From assembly GCF_030269925.1 (NCBI RefSeq), contig NC_085129.1, positions 13,755,501 to 13,819,500 of the forward strand: DNA of 64,000 bases, in the 5' to 3' direction. Source of the DNA: Bombyx mori. Its lineage: Eukaryota; Arthropoda; Insecta; Lepidoptera; Bombycidae. This document shows, in pieces, positions 22,781-32,626 of this stretch; position 1 is the first letter of the stretch, and each line of letters opens with the position of its first letter. The position numbers were made by a program, and so were the translations under genes. The notes under the pieces are model-generated. The model searched no databases and was not told the DNA's origin. It was given only the letters and a program-made list of their open reading frames with translations.

Positions 22781-22943
22781 CTTAGTGCGAGTGTTTTATC
22801 GTTCTCGATCGCGTAAAAGTTAACTCATATTTATATGGATTCAGAACAGATCCACTAGCGGCAAACGAAGGGACGCTGTTCAACTCCATACAAATTTAAG
22901 TTAACTTTTCCCCGATCGAAAACGTTAAAAAACTCGCACTAAG
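22781..22943. mobile_element. 163-bp palindromic MITE, copy 1
   Basis: The ends CTTAGTGCGAG and CTCGCACTAAG are inverted repeats. They extend inward through CGTTCTCGATCGCGTAAAAG and TTAACT with a few mismatches. The copy at 57033-57195 has exactly the same length and layout. The interior (GCTGTTCAACTCCATACAAA) is short and non-coding. Confidence 0.8.
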
Positions 22944-23134
22944 AACAGAGGCTTCTCACAGAAATTATCACTAGTTTATTCGTAAGTTCAGACTGTCGCT
23001 ATACATTGTATCCGATCTTGTGCCATTCGTTTGCTCTTCAAAATACAATCAATGACTAACAATATATCAGTAACATCTGGCATCCAATACAAACAGCACA
23101 CCGAAAACCGAATTACAACATTTTTAACAACCAA

Positions 23135-23465
23135 TTAGTTAATGTGTCGATATTGAAGCAACTGGGCATCAAAATCAGACTGTCTACTGTATGTCTGAAG
23201 CGGATACTCGAATATTTTGGTCACATTGCGAGGAAAGACAGCGATAACCTGGAAAAACTTATGATGACAGGGAAAGTTGAAGGCAACAGATCTAGAGGCC
23301 GCAGCCATACTCGTTGGTCCGATCAGATCCGCACCGCTTTGGACAGTACAGTGTACAGCGCGCTGCATGACGCCGTGGACAGGGGAAAGTGGAAAAAGAT
23401 CCTACGATTGAAGCTCATGGGTGACGGTGGTCACGACCCTCAGACATGAGGAACACGACTCGAGG
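23135..23465 (+). pseudogene. LINE endonuclease-reverse transcriptase C-terminal fragment
   Basis: An open frame of about 100 codons reads LEYFGHIARKDSDNLEKLMM, TGKVEGNRSRGR then HTRWSDQIRTALDS, and stops at 23447. The order FGH.aR.d.dnLEklim.GKveG.R.RGR...RW.DqIr is, to my knowledge, the tail of insect LINE polymerases. The catalytic reverse-transcriptase domain is absent, so this is a 5'-truncated copy. The 3' UTR has GTGACGGTGGTCACGACCCTC. Related decayed pieces lie at 28480-28700, 42630-42745 and 53512-53600. Confidence 0.7.
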
Positions 23466-23681
23466 AGGAGGAGTTAATTTATTTTTTTTGACATGAGAGA
23501 TTATTTATGCACACCCACAAGCTTTAGCATGCTGGCATTGATAAAGGCTTAGTGATTCGAATTGATTGGTGCGACCCACCTGATGTAAGTAAATGGTTTC
23601 AAATAGCCACTTTACGCCCGGTGGTCCGTGACCTTTGGCAACCGTGCATTGACATGGTTTGACTACTTTTATTTATTTATA

Positions 23682-23815
23682 TTTATTGGTTAGGTGAGTA
23701 GAAGAGCTCACGGCCCAAATCATTTTAGGTGGTTACCGGAGTCCATAGACATGTACAACGTAATACCGCCATCCACCTTGAGATATAAGTTCTAAGGTCT
23801 CAGTATAGTTACTTA
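23682..23815 (-). repeat. BMC1/BmSE-type tail fragment, decayed
   Basis: AGAAGAGCTCACGGCCCAAA, GTGGTTACCGGAGTCCATAG, CACCTTGAGATATAAGTTCT and TCTCAGTATAGTTACT. It is 5'-truncated at the same place as the neighbouring copy 24010-24149. Confidence 0.75.
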
Positions 23816-24009
23816 CTTTACTTTGAGGTAGGTGCTTACTTTAATTTGAGTTTTACAACGCTCGAACTCCTGGAAAAGCAGTTTAGATTTAATGTGGAAC
23901 GTCCACAAAATAACGGGCGACGCAGATAAAAGAATACAGCTCATAGTCAAGTAAGCGGTATTGTTAAATTGATTTCTATTCAGATTTGGGGAACTGAATT
24001 TTTGTAAAA

Positions 24010-24149
24010 CATTTTTTTTATTGCTTAGATGGGTGGACGAGCTCACAGCCCACCTGGTGTTAAGTAGTTACTGGAGCCCATAGACAACTACAACGTAAAT
24101 GCGCCACCCACCTTGAGATATCAGTTCTAAGGTCTCAGTATAGTTACAG
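24010..24149 (-). repeat. BMC1/BmSE-type tail fragment
   Basis: T-run, TTGCTTAGATGGGTGGACGA, GGTGTTAAGTAGTTACTGG and TCTCAGTATAGTTAC. This is the last 130 bp of the unit, 5'-truncated. Confidence 0.85.
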
Positions 24150-24236
24150 CTTTAAATATAATTTTTTTTTTTTCAGACCAATGTTTTGGGTTATGTTATA
24201 TAAACTGTCGGCTACTACGTATACTCTTAAACAAAA

Positions 24237-24443
24237 CTAATAATTGATATAGCGATAGCCATCATAGGACACAAGATATTTGACAAATGCCTGAATCTCA
24301 CTTACGAAATGTTTAAGATACGATATATTATACAAGTTCCGAACAACAACATTCGGACCGTCGCGGCGACGCCGCGTCGGTCTATCGAGCAATATCACGT
24401 AGTGGACCTTGCCTTCGTTACTAAACCTCACAAAGAACCACAA
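24237..24443 (-). pseudogene. Short conserved coding relic, family unknown (copy 1)
   Basis: Sixty-eight codons reading FVRFSNEGKVHY, GPNVVVRNLYN and VSEIQAFVKYLVSYDGYRY. A plus-strand frame at 51358-51600 has WRFNEDGKIFH, GPNVVVRNSYK and ISEIQASVKYLVLYDDYRH at the same spacing. I do not recognise the family. Both copies align in frame over about 65 residues, and the shared DNA block GGTCCGAATGTTGTTGTTCG is identical. It may be part of an undescribed mobile element or a dispersed gene fragment. Confidence 0.45.
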
Positions 24444-24821
24444 AAAAAATTGCTTCGTTTTAAAAGAATGGAGTTTTTGAGATAATGATAAAAGGTAAAA
24501 TTAAATAAAATCTTTTATACGTCTAGTAAAATGACTGTACACTATTTAAAGCAATGAAAATTACTAATCGAAACCGAACTTAGAAATTCGATTCTCAGCA
24601 ACCACAAAAAGCATTTTGAACATGAATCACCGCTACGGAATGACCTTAAAATCACTGATTTGGTGAACAAACGTGGGCCAGTTGCACAATAGTGTTAATT
24701 GCGCATCATTTGCGCTCCCCACATGATAGCGCAACGCGTACTAACGCCTACTAATTTACAATTTGGTAATCAGTGTTAAAATTAATCAGTCTTTCAACTA
24801 TGTTATTAAACTGGTCCTTTT

Positions 24822-24960
24822 TGCTGGCGGTTGGGCGTCTAGTGGGCTCACAGAGGTAGGTGTAATCCCTACCTATTTCGGCCGCGAAACCATTATACTA
24901 TAGAATTTAGAAGTCATGTTTTAGGACGGGTATTTACATTATTGATGTCTATGATTTGCC
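24822..24960 (+). repeat. Heavily decayed BMC1/BmSE-type tail
   Basis: CTACCTATTTCGGCCGCGAA, AATTTAGAAGTCATGTTTTA and TATTTACATTATTGATGTCT follow the tail order with many changes. Confidence 0.45.
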
Positions 24961-24986
24961 TAATGCTACACAAAGAAATGGCTGTC

Positions 24987-25127
24987 GAGTTCAACCTAAA
25001 GCTGAATGCTCATTAACATCACGCGACTATACTTATTATTGCATACTACTCAAGAATATAGAGCTTGGATAACAAGCAAATAAAAGTCATGAAAGTCTCT
25101 TCAGAGTTCCCACTTGATGGATTATTG
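24987..25127. repeat. 140-bp block shared with 57202-57350, next to Bm1 in both places
   Basis: GAGTTCAACCTA, CATTAACATCAC, GCATACTACTCAAGAATATA and GATGGATTATTGACATTTTT recur in order next to the Bm1 copy at 57355-57710. The shared block lies beyond the A-rich end of Bm1. It is therefore either co-mobilised flanking DNA or evidence of a segmental duplication. Confidence 0.65.
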
Positions 25128-25492
25128 ACATTTTTGTTTCTATTTTCGTTGGTAGCATAAGTGGAAATTCCCGCTAAGCTAGGGCTGGTTGATGAGTTCA
25201 CCGGGCTCAACCTAAGAGAATTGGCTAACACTAGCACTAGCAAGAACAGTGAACAAGAACAGTTCGTAGAATTTTTGACTGAATCGGAATTGCGGCCCAC
25301 TGAGAAAATCCGGCGAGAAACTCAGTGGACTGGGTCTGCGAGTTAATTTACTCGCCGAAATCTTCGTCGCATTCGACAGGTTCGACGAGAACGGTGACCG
25401 GTGCTTGGAGTACCTAAAAGTACCGATAGTGGATCGGAAGGATCTGAAGTGACGTGTTTTGCACGACGGCGACTGTTTGCTGTTTGTTCCGC
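25128..25492 (-). repeat. Bm1-type SINE (GGTAGC subfamily)
   Basis: CTATTTTCGTTGGTAGCATA, GAGAATTGGCTAACACTAGC, GGCCCACTGAGAAAATCCGG and GGATCGGAAGGATCTGAAGT. It continues past the usual GATCC end into GACGTGTTTTGCACGACGGC, also found at 57660. This long 5' extension suggests a more complete Bm1 start. Confidence 0.8.
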
Positions 25493-25863
25493 AAGATCGG
25501 GTATCTACATAGTTATCGACGGCCACGATAAGAAAGAGGGTTATCGTATCGCGTCGTTTTCTCGAAATAGCGCTCAGACGCTAACTTCACATACTTACTG
25601 ATGGAAATCTAATTCCAGGTCGTTGTGAAGGTCGACATTCCCTTGTTTAGAGAAGAGGGGACTTCATTACACAAAAAAAGGACGAATTGAAAACCGTCAC
25701 GCTGGGGTGACGCTACAAAAATAAAAGTCGTTGAACAGAGAATTTTAATTTTAACGCTCCCAAATTTAATTAATGTTACTCTCTCAGCTTTTTTTTGGGT
25801 GACACTAATTCCTCCTTGGTAAAATAAATCCTATTAACGTATAGCTCCTGAGATTTATTTTGA
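25493..25863. other. Stretch without a recognised gene
   Basis: Nothing recognised. Confidence 0.35.
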
Positions 25864-26208
25864 ACTAGCGACCCGCCCTCGGTTCGCTTCGGAAACATTA
25901 AATTTTATTATTGATAGCTAAGTCCCGCGATGTTACCCGCAGTCATTGTCATACTGCAGATGACGCCGCGGGTCGAAGCTAGTCTAAAAAAGTAGCCTAA
26001 GTTACTCCTTACATCATCAGCTACCTATCAGTGAAAATCTCATAAAAATTGGTCCAGCCATGCCAGAGATTAGCCAGAACAAACAGACAGACAGACAAAA
26101 ATAAAAAAATATATTTTGGTATATGTACTGTGGTACTTACGAATTTAGTAAAAAGTGATTATTTTATTATTACAAACAGACACTCCAATTTTATTTATTT
26201 GTATAGAT
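25864..26208 (-). mobile_element. Helitron-like element, family A, second copy
   Basis: Reverse of 13209-13573: ACTAGCGACCCGCCCTCGG at the left, CATCATCAGCTACCTATCAG inside, and CACTCCAATTTTATTTATTT at the right. A TGTCATACTGCAGATGACGC insert in the hairpin region differs between the copies. Confidence 0.7.
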
Positions 26209-26322
26209 AATAGGCTATCAAGGTCACACAACCTCTAGTGTTAAGTGGTTACCGGAGCTTCACAACATCAATGTTTTGGGATGATCGACAAAAAGTCAAT
26301 AATTGAAGTACATAATCTAAAA

Positions 26323-26612
26323 TCTATAATAAAAATGAATTGCTGTTCGTTAGTCTCGCTAAAACTCGAGAACGGCTGGACCGATTTGGCTAATTTTGGT
26401 CTTGAATTATTTGTGGAAATCCGGAGAAGGCTTAAAAGACAAAATGAATATGAAAATCCTCGGAATTAAATAAAAATAACCATTTTATTTTCCCTTTGAT
26501 GTGTCCCCCGTCGTACGGATTCCTTTTGTTTTTTTTAAGTTTATTTTATACAAAAGTTTAGGTCTTTTATTTATCGATTAAGGCACTACGAAGTCTGCCG
26601 GGTCAGCAAGTA
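26323..26612 (+). mobile_element. Helitron-like element, family B, copy 1
   Basis: TCTATAATAAAAATGAATTG at the left and GAAGTCTGCCGGGTCAGCAAG at the right. Two reverse copies at 46579-46867 and 53100-53354 share TTAGTCTCGCTAAAACTCGA and CCGATTTGGCTAATTTTGGT. The 74-codon frame inside is not a gene. Confidence 0.7.
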
Positions 26613-27109
26613 ATAAATAATTTTATAATGTGTTATTTTATGGACCATAAAAGAAAGTTTGGCCCAGTAAAATTATAGCACAAAATGAGTTGTTCTGTTT
26701 AGAGAAACAATATTTAAACTATTGCTTCGCCAGTGTTTCAATATTCAAAATGTTTCAATGTTTCTAATGTTTCTTCTTCTAAAAGTTCAATATTCAAAAT
26801 AGCATTTATAGTCATCTGTATAATTTATTATAACCTCTTTTAAGGTTTATATCATAAATCATATAAAGTGCTATAGATAGGCAGAGGATGTCACGGTCTT
26901 GTGGTTATAGAAACGCATGGCCATGACCATTAGATATTCAGCACCCACATCGAGACGTTAGATTCAGTAAATATTATGAGTATTTGTTACTGTGACAATT
27001 TCGGCTTATTCAGTACATTCATCAACAATATAAGATAATAAAGTTTATACTTAAGAGCTCCTGCATAAGTTATAGCATCAAAATACTCAATTTTCATTGT
27101 TTTTTTTTG
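26613..27109. other. AT-rich stretch without a recognised gene
   Basis: Short TTTCAATATTCAAAAT repeats near 26735-26800. Nothing else. Confidence 0.4.
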
Positions 27110-27238
27110 TGTCCGCACGTGATGTCTTGTGTCCGCACGTGTAGGTACTATCCTGCCTATTTCTGCCTTAAAGCAGTAATGCGTTATGGTTTGAATGGTG
27201 GGGCAGCCGTTGTACTGTACAAACTGAGAATTAGAATT
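27110..27238 (+). repeat. BMC1/BmSE-type tail fragment with a 20-bp internal duplication
   Basis: GTGTCCGCACGTGATGTCTT is followed at once by GTGTCCGCACGTGTAGG. Then come CTGCCTATTTCTGCCTTAAA and GGGGCAGCCGTTGTACTGTA. The A-rich end is missing. Confidence 0.7.
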
Positions 27239-28045
27239 AGAAAGAAATAGAGAAATATTCAAAATAGGAGGCGGTATTATTTCTAATCTTTAAATATTAT
27301 TAAATATTATAAATTATCTTATTTCTAAAAATTGATCTCGTCCGAGAAATCGTTAGAAAACAAGAAAGACAAACAAAAAACAAGAAAACAAAAACGCGAA
27401 TTGCGTTTTACAGTTTGCAAAGTTTACCAATTAAAGATAAGATACTACATTACTCGTACGTGTATAAGAATGTATTCGATGAAGTTTTGAGATTTAATTT
27501 TATACCGTTATTTAATTTCATTACTAGTATCGTGGTATCATCAAAGCATCTCGAAAGTTGGGTTAACCGATTATGGCACTAAAGAACGATCAACGTTTAA
27601 AATATTTCGAAAAAAAAATCTCACCAATCTTTTCTGTACTACGTCTTTCAACGAATACATTGAACAGATCAAATAAAACACACACTTAGTTAGAAAAGTA
27701 GTTCGCTTTGAACTTTTAACTCTCAGGGAACTGTAATAACCGGCGTGAAACAAAACAGAAAAGGGCAGAGATACTAATTAAGCGAACGCTTTATACGAAG
27801 GGATCAGTGAAGCCGCGACGAGAAAGGAATTTGTAAACATACGAACGCCAATTAGTAGCGTTAACGCTGCTGTTTATATGCTAAAGAAATTGTTTCATCC
27901 GATTATTTTTGTCAGAGAAGAAAGCTGTCCATATTTCGGTGAATTCGTTAGTCGCTTTTCACGATACCCATCGAAAAAGCCGAGGCTATTCTAAACATAA
28001 TAAAAATAGGTAAGTTTCTCGGCCATCGAGGTGCATTCTTATCAC
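27239..28045. other. Stretch without a recognised gene
   Basis: The AAAAATAG/GTAAGTTTC site (junction after 28010) looks like a plus-strand splice donor but has no pyrimidine tract upstream and no frame. Otherwise nothing was recognised. Confidence 0.35.
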
Positions 28046-28145
28046 GATTATTTATTTATTTATTCAACTTCATGCACAAAGGTACAATGGCGGACTTAAT
28101 TCCTGAGGCCAGTCAACCAGGGGTAGTGTAGAGAGTATTGTAGTA
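28046..28145 (-). repeat. LINE 3' UTR-like fragment
   Basis: GTACAATGGCGGACTTAAT, CTGAGGCCAGTCAACCAGGG after TTTATTTATTTATTCAAC resembles a common moth LINE 3' end, recalled from memory. A related AAGTCATTCTGTACCTGTCA then ACCAAGGGGG lies at 34652-34682. Low certainty. Confidence 0.35.
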
Positions 28146-28479
28146 GGTGCATTACTTTTTGTGAAAATAAGAAAAATAATAATAATAAATAGTAACAATA
28201 AAGTAAGTATATTGCATGAAAATAATATGAACACACTATATTGCGAGTTTAATTTTTCATCGAAAGTCATCATACGTAGTAAATATTCAGTAAAACCTGT
28301 CGACCATATCAAACTTCATATTATTCCAATGAGGCTAGAAGTTACGACTGCTATTGTAGCATTATATTGCGTCTGCCCTACGTCTGTCTTACGTCTGATG
28401 AAGACATTAATACATGAATGCAGCCTATAAATCACCTATTGAGCCTTTTAACGGACGGATATGACAACTGGAGCAGTCT

Positions 28480-28700
28480 CGACCTCCTCCTAAGATCTCA
28501 TTCGTCATATGTCAGGGTTCTGACCATCATCTTCGACCCTTATTCTCGACTGTTCTAATCTGCTCGGACCAAGTCAGTCGGACTGCCGTCTCCTGGCGTT
28601 TTACCATCAAGCTTGCAGGTAGCAATCAACCTTTCAAGATCATAACTGACAATATCACCAAAATACTTGAGGAAATAATTAAAATAGGTGACAGATATCA
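28480..28700 (-). pseudogene. Decayed LINE C-terminal fragment
   Basis: The minus strand encodes LKYFGDIVSYDLERLIATCK then LDGKTPGDGSP, a mutated form of the FGHIaR.d.dnLEkLi..GK.eGkR.RGRSP ending seen intact at 23135-23465. Several diagnostic residues are lost. Confidence 0.55.
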
Positions 28701-29137
28701 TTAATGTGATTTTGGAGTTGTTCTGATAAGGGAACGTGGTTCGAATGTAAATCCTATGGTATTCATATGTTCTATCTATATATTTAAGGAATATCACCAG
28801 AAGCTAAGATGGCAATTAGAGTAAAAGTGTCAAGTTTATATAAGAATCAATGGTATTTCTATTATCGTAATGATATCGCATCTTTCTGTACAGTCAGGAA
28901 AAAAGCCCAACAAAGGCAATTATGATCCTCAAAGAACAATATCGTATCTCGTGTTTTTTCATTTACGTGTGCAACAAACTTTTTTCAATCAAGTAAAAAT
29001 AGACGTACACCAATAAGAGCATTATGTGTAAAAGCTTCGTATTTATAACACAAGCTTAGTTCGGTACACCGGATGTTTTATTTAAGTCTCTTATAAAAGT
29101 GTAAATCTGTTTCGTTTAACTTTAAAAATAGTTATCT

Positions 29138-29968
29138 ATGCATATTTAAATGCTTCGGTGAGTTCCTGCACCGGATCACAGCCGAGCCGACGACAGAGTG
29201 CCACCATTGTGGTTGCGACTTGGACACGGCAGAGCATACGCTCATCGCCTGCCCCGCATGGGAGGGGTGGCGCCGTGTCCTCGTCGCAAAAATAGGAAAC
29301 GACTTGTCGTTGCAGAGTGTTGTGGCATCGATGCTCGGCGACGACGAGTCGTGGAAGGCGATGCTCGACTTCTGCGAGTGCACCATCTCGCAGAAGGAGG
29401 CGGCGGGGCGCGTGAGAGACGCGCAAGCCCGCCGCTGTCGGGCGGGGGCTAGGGAGGCGGATCTCGCCCAAGCCCTGGCCCTCTAAGGGTTTCGGGTCCC
29501 CTTCACATGTCGGTCTGGGGACCGGCGAAGGGGGCCTAAGAAGACGACGTGCAAGCTGCTCTGCACGCGTTTTACGCAAGAGCATCCGGGTGATGGAAGG
29601 CCGGCTATCCTCGACCCACGCTGGTTCTGACCCAGCGGGGTATTCCGTAGGATAACCCATTCTAACCGGCGCCATCTAGGCGGGCTCCGGATAGCCTGCC
29701 GACCGAGAGGGCTGGTGGTCGTGGCACCGACGACCGCCAGTCCGGCGTCCCGAGGGGTAGGGTGATGGGAGAGATGTGCTCCGCACTAAACGGTTCACTT
29801 TCCCCCCTTTGCCTTTTCATGGGTTCTGTCTCATGCGAGGTTCGGACGCGGGTTGTTGAGCAACAGGAGGTTTTAGTCAGTTCGACTCCGACATGCCCCG
29901 CCCTTCATTCCCAGGGGAGGGCGCAAGTCCCTCCTGACCAAAAAAAAAAAAAAAATGCATATTTAAAT
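29138..29968 (+). mobile_element. 5'-truncated R1-clade LINE with a perfect 14-bp target duplication
   Basis: The element (29152-29954) is GC-rich against AT-rich flanks. It is bracketed by ATGCATATTTAAAT at 29138-29151 and 29955-29968 and ends in an A-run. It opens in frame with CFGEFLHRITAEPTTECHHC, then GCDLDTAEHTLIACPAW, and runs to a stop at about 29484. The Cys-X2-Cys-X8-His-X4-Cys knuckle followed by CPAW is the hallmark C-terminus of R1-clade polymerases. A 460-bp 3' UTR follows. The minus-strand 179-codon frame is a shadow. Confidence 0.85.
29219..29486 (+). pseudogene. C-terminus of the R1-clade LINE ORF2
   Basis: The last ninety-odd residues of the polymerase, read in the frame that also carries the zinc knuckle at 29198-29255. 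It includes GWRRVLVAKIGNDLSLQSVV and the Arg/Ala-rich end ARRCRAGAREADLAQAL. The endonuclease and reverse-transcriptase domains are missing because of 5' truncation, so the copy is inactive. The intact frame and clean duplication suggest a recent insertion. Confidence 0.75.
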
Positions 29969-30559
29969 AAACTTAACCGTATTGTGAGTAATGTATTATA
30001 ATTCTAGAAAAGAACGAATTTTAGAAGCCCGTATTGGTATCATAGACCTATATAGTAGGGACACGACATATTGTTCTATACGTACAATTGCTTATATAAA
30101 TAGCACCCATTTTGAAGGCACACACATAAACATATATCTATCTCGTTCTTACTCAGCACTTTAACTCGCAGGAAAACAATATAACAGTATTTCAGTGCGT
30201 ACATAAAATGAAACATGAATATACGTAAATGTCTCCGTCTCCGTCTAATGAGGCCGAAAATCCGCCATGTTTAGCGCGCCAAATGTCATTGTCACGTCAG
30301 TTCGGCCGTCTGTTTTGGGTTGTACATTATTTATTGACTTTGATATCGATTTAATATGATTGCTTATATAAAATTTCTAGTTTTATCATGCTTAAAACAT
30401 ACAAATAAACATATTTTATAGGATCTCAAGAAAGTCGATGCCCCAAAACTATTATCTATATATATTTAAATTCATTATGGAGCCCTCATCCGAAACATGA
30501 TTATACACTTAATATATTTGAATCCGAAATATCGGACACCATTTTTCGGTCGGAATCTA

Positions 30560-30682
30560 TTCATCATGACACTAATCATAAATACCTCTTTAAAATATGT
30601 CATCAAAACATATTTAGACATTCTGTTTAGATATTTCGGGAAAAAGGCTACCGACAAAATCTCTTCGGAACTATTTAAATAA
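30560..30682 (+). pseudogene. Conserved exon-like frame inside transposon copy A
   Basis: The frame ends in LKYVIKTYLDILFRYFGKK then ATDKISSELFK and a stop. Copy C at 45230-45442 has the same ending with YLDILLRYFGKKDTDK. An acceptor-like TTTTATAG before GATCTCAAGAAAG (near 30420) may begin the exon. The Tyr-Leu-x-Ile-x-x-Arg-Tyr pattern recalls the C-terminus of P-element/THAP-type transposases, but this is inference from memory. Frame preservation in two copies suggests a remnant of a real transposase. Confidence 0.45.
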
Positions 30683-30857
30683 AATAGTTTTATTCCGCAG
30701 TGAGTAAAACACTATTGTAAATTCGTTAAATATTTATTAATTAACTGATTTTAGAGAGGAAGTCACAAGGAATGACGTTTGTAATTTCATTAACGAATAA
30801 ATGTTCTGTAGGTGTTTTTTTTTATCAGGCGGTCCCTTGATAAGTTTAAAATTTGCG

Positions 30858-30903
30858 TGCGGTGCGGTAGTGCGGTGCACCTTCCTTGAGGTGCACCGCG
30901 GTA
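30858..30903. other. GC-rich palindromic segment inside transposon copy A
   Basis: GCGGTGCACCTTCCTTGAGGTGCACCGC can fold with a GCGGTGCACCT arm. Copy B has a diverged form plus a second palindrome, and copy C has only the second. Confidence 0.6.
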
Positions 30904-31402
30904 GTGTGTTACGGACTTTAGAGTCAGCAGAACAATTAAAATAGATTGTAATAGTCTAAGAAAAACACGTACTCAAAATACGATAACATTCAGCATGCTA
31001 GAAATGAGCAGATGGCACTGTACTACGCCATATCTTTATGTTTTGCGACAAACGACAACTTTAAAAAATCAGTGTAGCAAATATTAAAAATTGTCATATC
31101 TTTTACTTGGCAAATTTGAAGCACGAACTCGTCTTAGATTTCACATAATATCTAAATCACATCATCTTTGCACATAACAATATACTTACTTCCTATTAAA
31201 GTATAAATTCTAAAAATACATTCATACTCAACAATATTTAAAATAAAATGAGCCAAGAACGTTTATCGATAAAACCTACTAACATTAAAATCTTCGGGGG
31301 AACACTAAAACCGCCATGTTTTGTGGCCAGATGACGTCACAGTGGCACGAATTTTTTGTTGACGTTTCATTTCCATAGGTTTCCTACTTCAGTGATTGGT
31401 AT

Positions 31403-32442
31403 GCAATGCAAGGGTAGGAGATATAACCCGAAAAGGGCTTACGTTAGGCAGGCGGCCAGTCGTAAAAATCCTTATTCAGCATGATAACAGGGCACGTTGG
31501 ATCGATTCCACATAAAGTGAGATAACAGCAAGAAGAAGAAGTACCGACTCCAACTAATCCAATAAGGCGAAGACATATTAAAATATCTCCTAATAAAGAA
31601 AATATTTATAAATGTAACCGATACAATATCTCACTATAATGGTTATAGAACAGGTTTGTATGCACTGATAAACGAAAGACAGCGATTTTGTTACCACGGC
31701 TTTATTAGCTTGACCTTACTATCTATCTAACGTAATATTTTAGTGCAAACTTCAGACTTCCGATTAACTTAATAATTTGCACACATAGCAATTACCAATA
31801 ATTTGACTCCAGCCTAGTATCGTAAGCAGGATAACAAAAATAAAATGATATTAATTAATGTTTTTCCGTTCGATATTACATATTACAGCGCCTATACTTA
31901 GTTTTCGAAATACATTTATCATTATTCAAATCAGCCCTATAATGTACCATATATTCTCAGTGCACATGTAACTCTTCAAACGTGCCCAAATACACGTGAT
32001 TGATATAAAAGAGTGCTTCACCGAATATTTACCTGTCCTTTTGAGCTATTGCATAGCTTTTATCGCGGGCTTTGAGCACGGTGACCGAATCAAGAAATTC
32101 GGTAACGAAAATAAAACCTAACACCCCTACACTGTGCCTACCATGTAGCTCGCGTTCAACATATTCACATGGTGCCCTTGTGTAGTGTTTGTGAATAAGC
32201 GCGTGGCGTGACGTCACACTGTATGCGCATCAGGAAAAATCTGCCCATCTCTCTCTCGCGCAGTCTAGCTTAGAGTGTGAAGGGTACAGTTAATGTTTTG
32301 CTTTTGTTAATGCTTATAAATATAGCGTGGTCTTATTTTATTATTGTTTAATATTTAATTATTATTGTCTAATTATAATTGCATAAGCTGGTAAAAAATG
32401 CTATGCAATAGCTTTACTGCGGCAGTCCCCGAGTGCCACACG
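31403..32442. other. Stretch without a recognised gene
   Basis: Near 32208-32280 a TGACGTCA site and TCTCTCTCGCGCAGTCTAGC look promoter-like but lead to no frame. The rest is AT-rich. Confidence 0.3.
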
Positions 32443-32626
32443 TGTTTTTTTTCTTCCTATTCGCTGGTAGCCTAAGAGCCAGCTATGCGCGAACAGGTAG
32501 CTGAGCTCATGGGCTCAACCTGATAGAATTTGCTAACACTAGCCCTAGCAAGAGCAGTACTTCGCAGAATTTACCGCCGGATCGGAATCGCAACCCACTG
32601 AGAAGATTCGGCGAGAAACTCAGTAT
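32443..32626 (-). repeat. Bm1-type SINE (GGTAGC subfamily), 5'-truncated
   Basis: T-run, TTCCTATTCGCTGGTAGCCT, CAACCTGATAGAATTTGCTA, CGGATCGGAATCGCAACCC, stopping after GAGAAACTCAGT. The head differs from the GATAGCCTTGAGAGGC type and agrees with 25128-25492 and 57355-57710. Confidence 0.8.

Larger units (their letters stand above)
30033..31402 (+). mobile_element. 1354-bp DNA transposon with 8-bp target duplication (P/hAT-type), copy A
   Basis: The element 30041-31394 lies between ATTGGTAT at 30033-30040 and 31395-31402. Its ends are CATAGACCTATATAGTAGGG and, reversed, CACTGAAGTAGGAAACC, which are imperfect inverted repeats beginning CA. An 8-bp duplication fits P-element or hAT transposases. 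A second insertion with two family members lies at 44116-46338. Subterminal CCGCCATGTTT blocks occur near both ends in direct orientation. Most of the transposase is absent, so it is probably non-autonomous. Confidence 0.8.

Noticed and set aside
24166..24180. Pyrimidine tract ending TTTCAG as a splice acceptor
   Set aside because: Acceptor-like, but directly follows a SINE fragment and leads into no open frame on the plus strand.
27990..28020. AAAAATAG/GTAAGTTTC as a second ratchet site
   Set aside because: The donor half is good but the upstream sequence is A-rich with no pyrimidine tract, unlike the site at 36564.
29136..29675. 179-codon minus-strand open frame, the longest in the window
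   Set aside because: It lies antisense to the R1-clade LINE end, whose plus-strand frame carries the zinc-knuckle and CPAW motifs. It is a GC-rich shadow.
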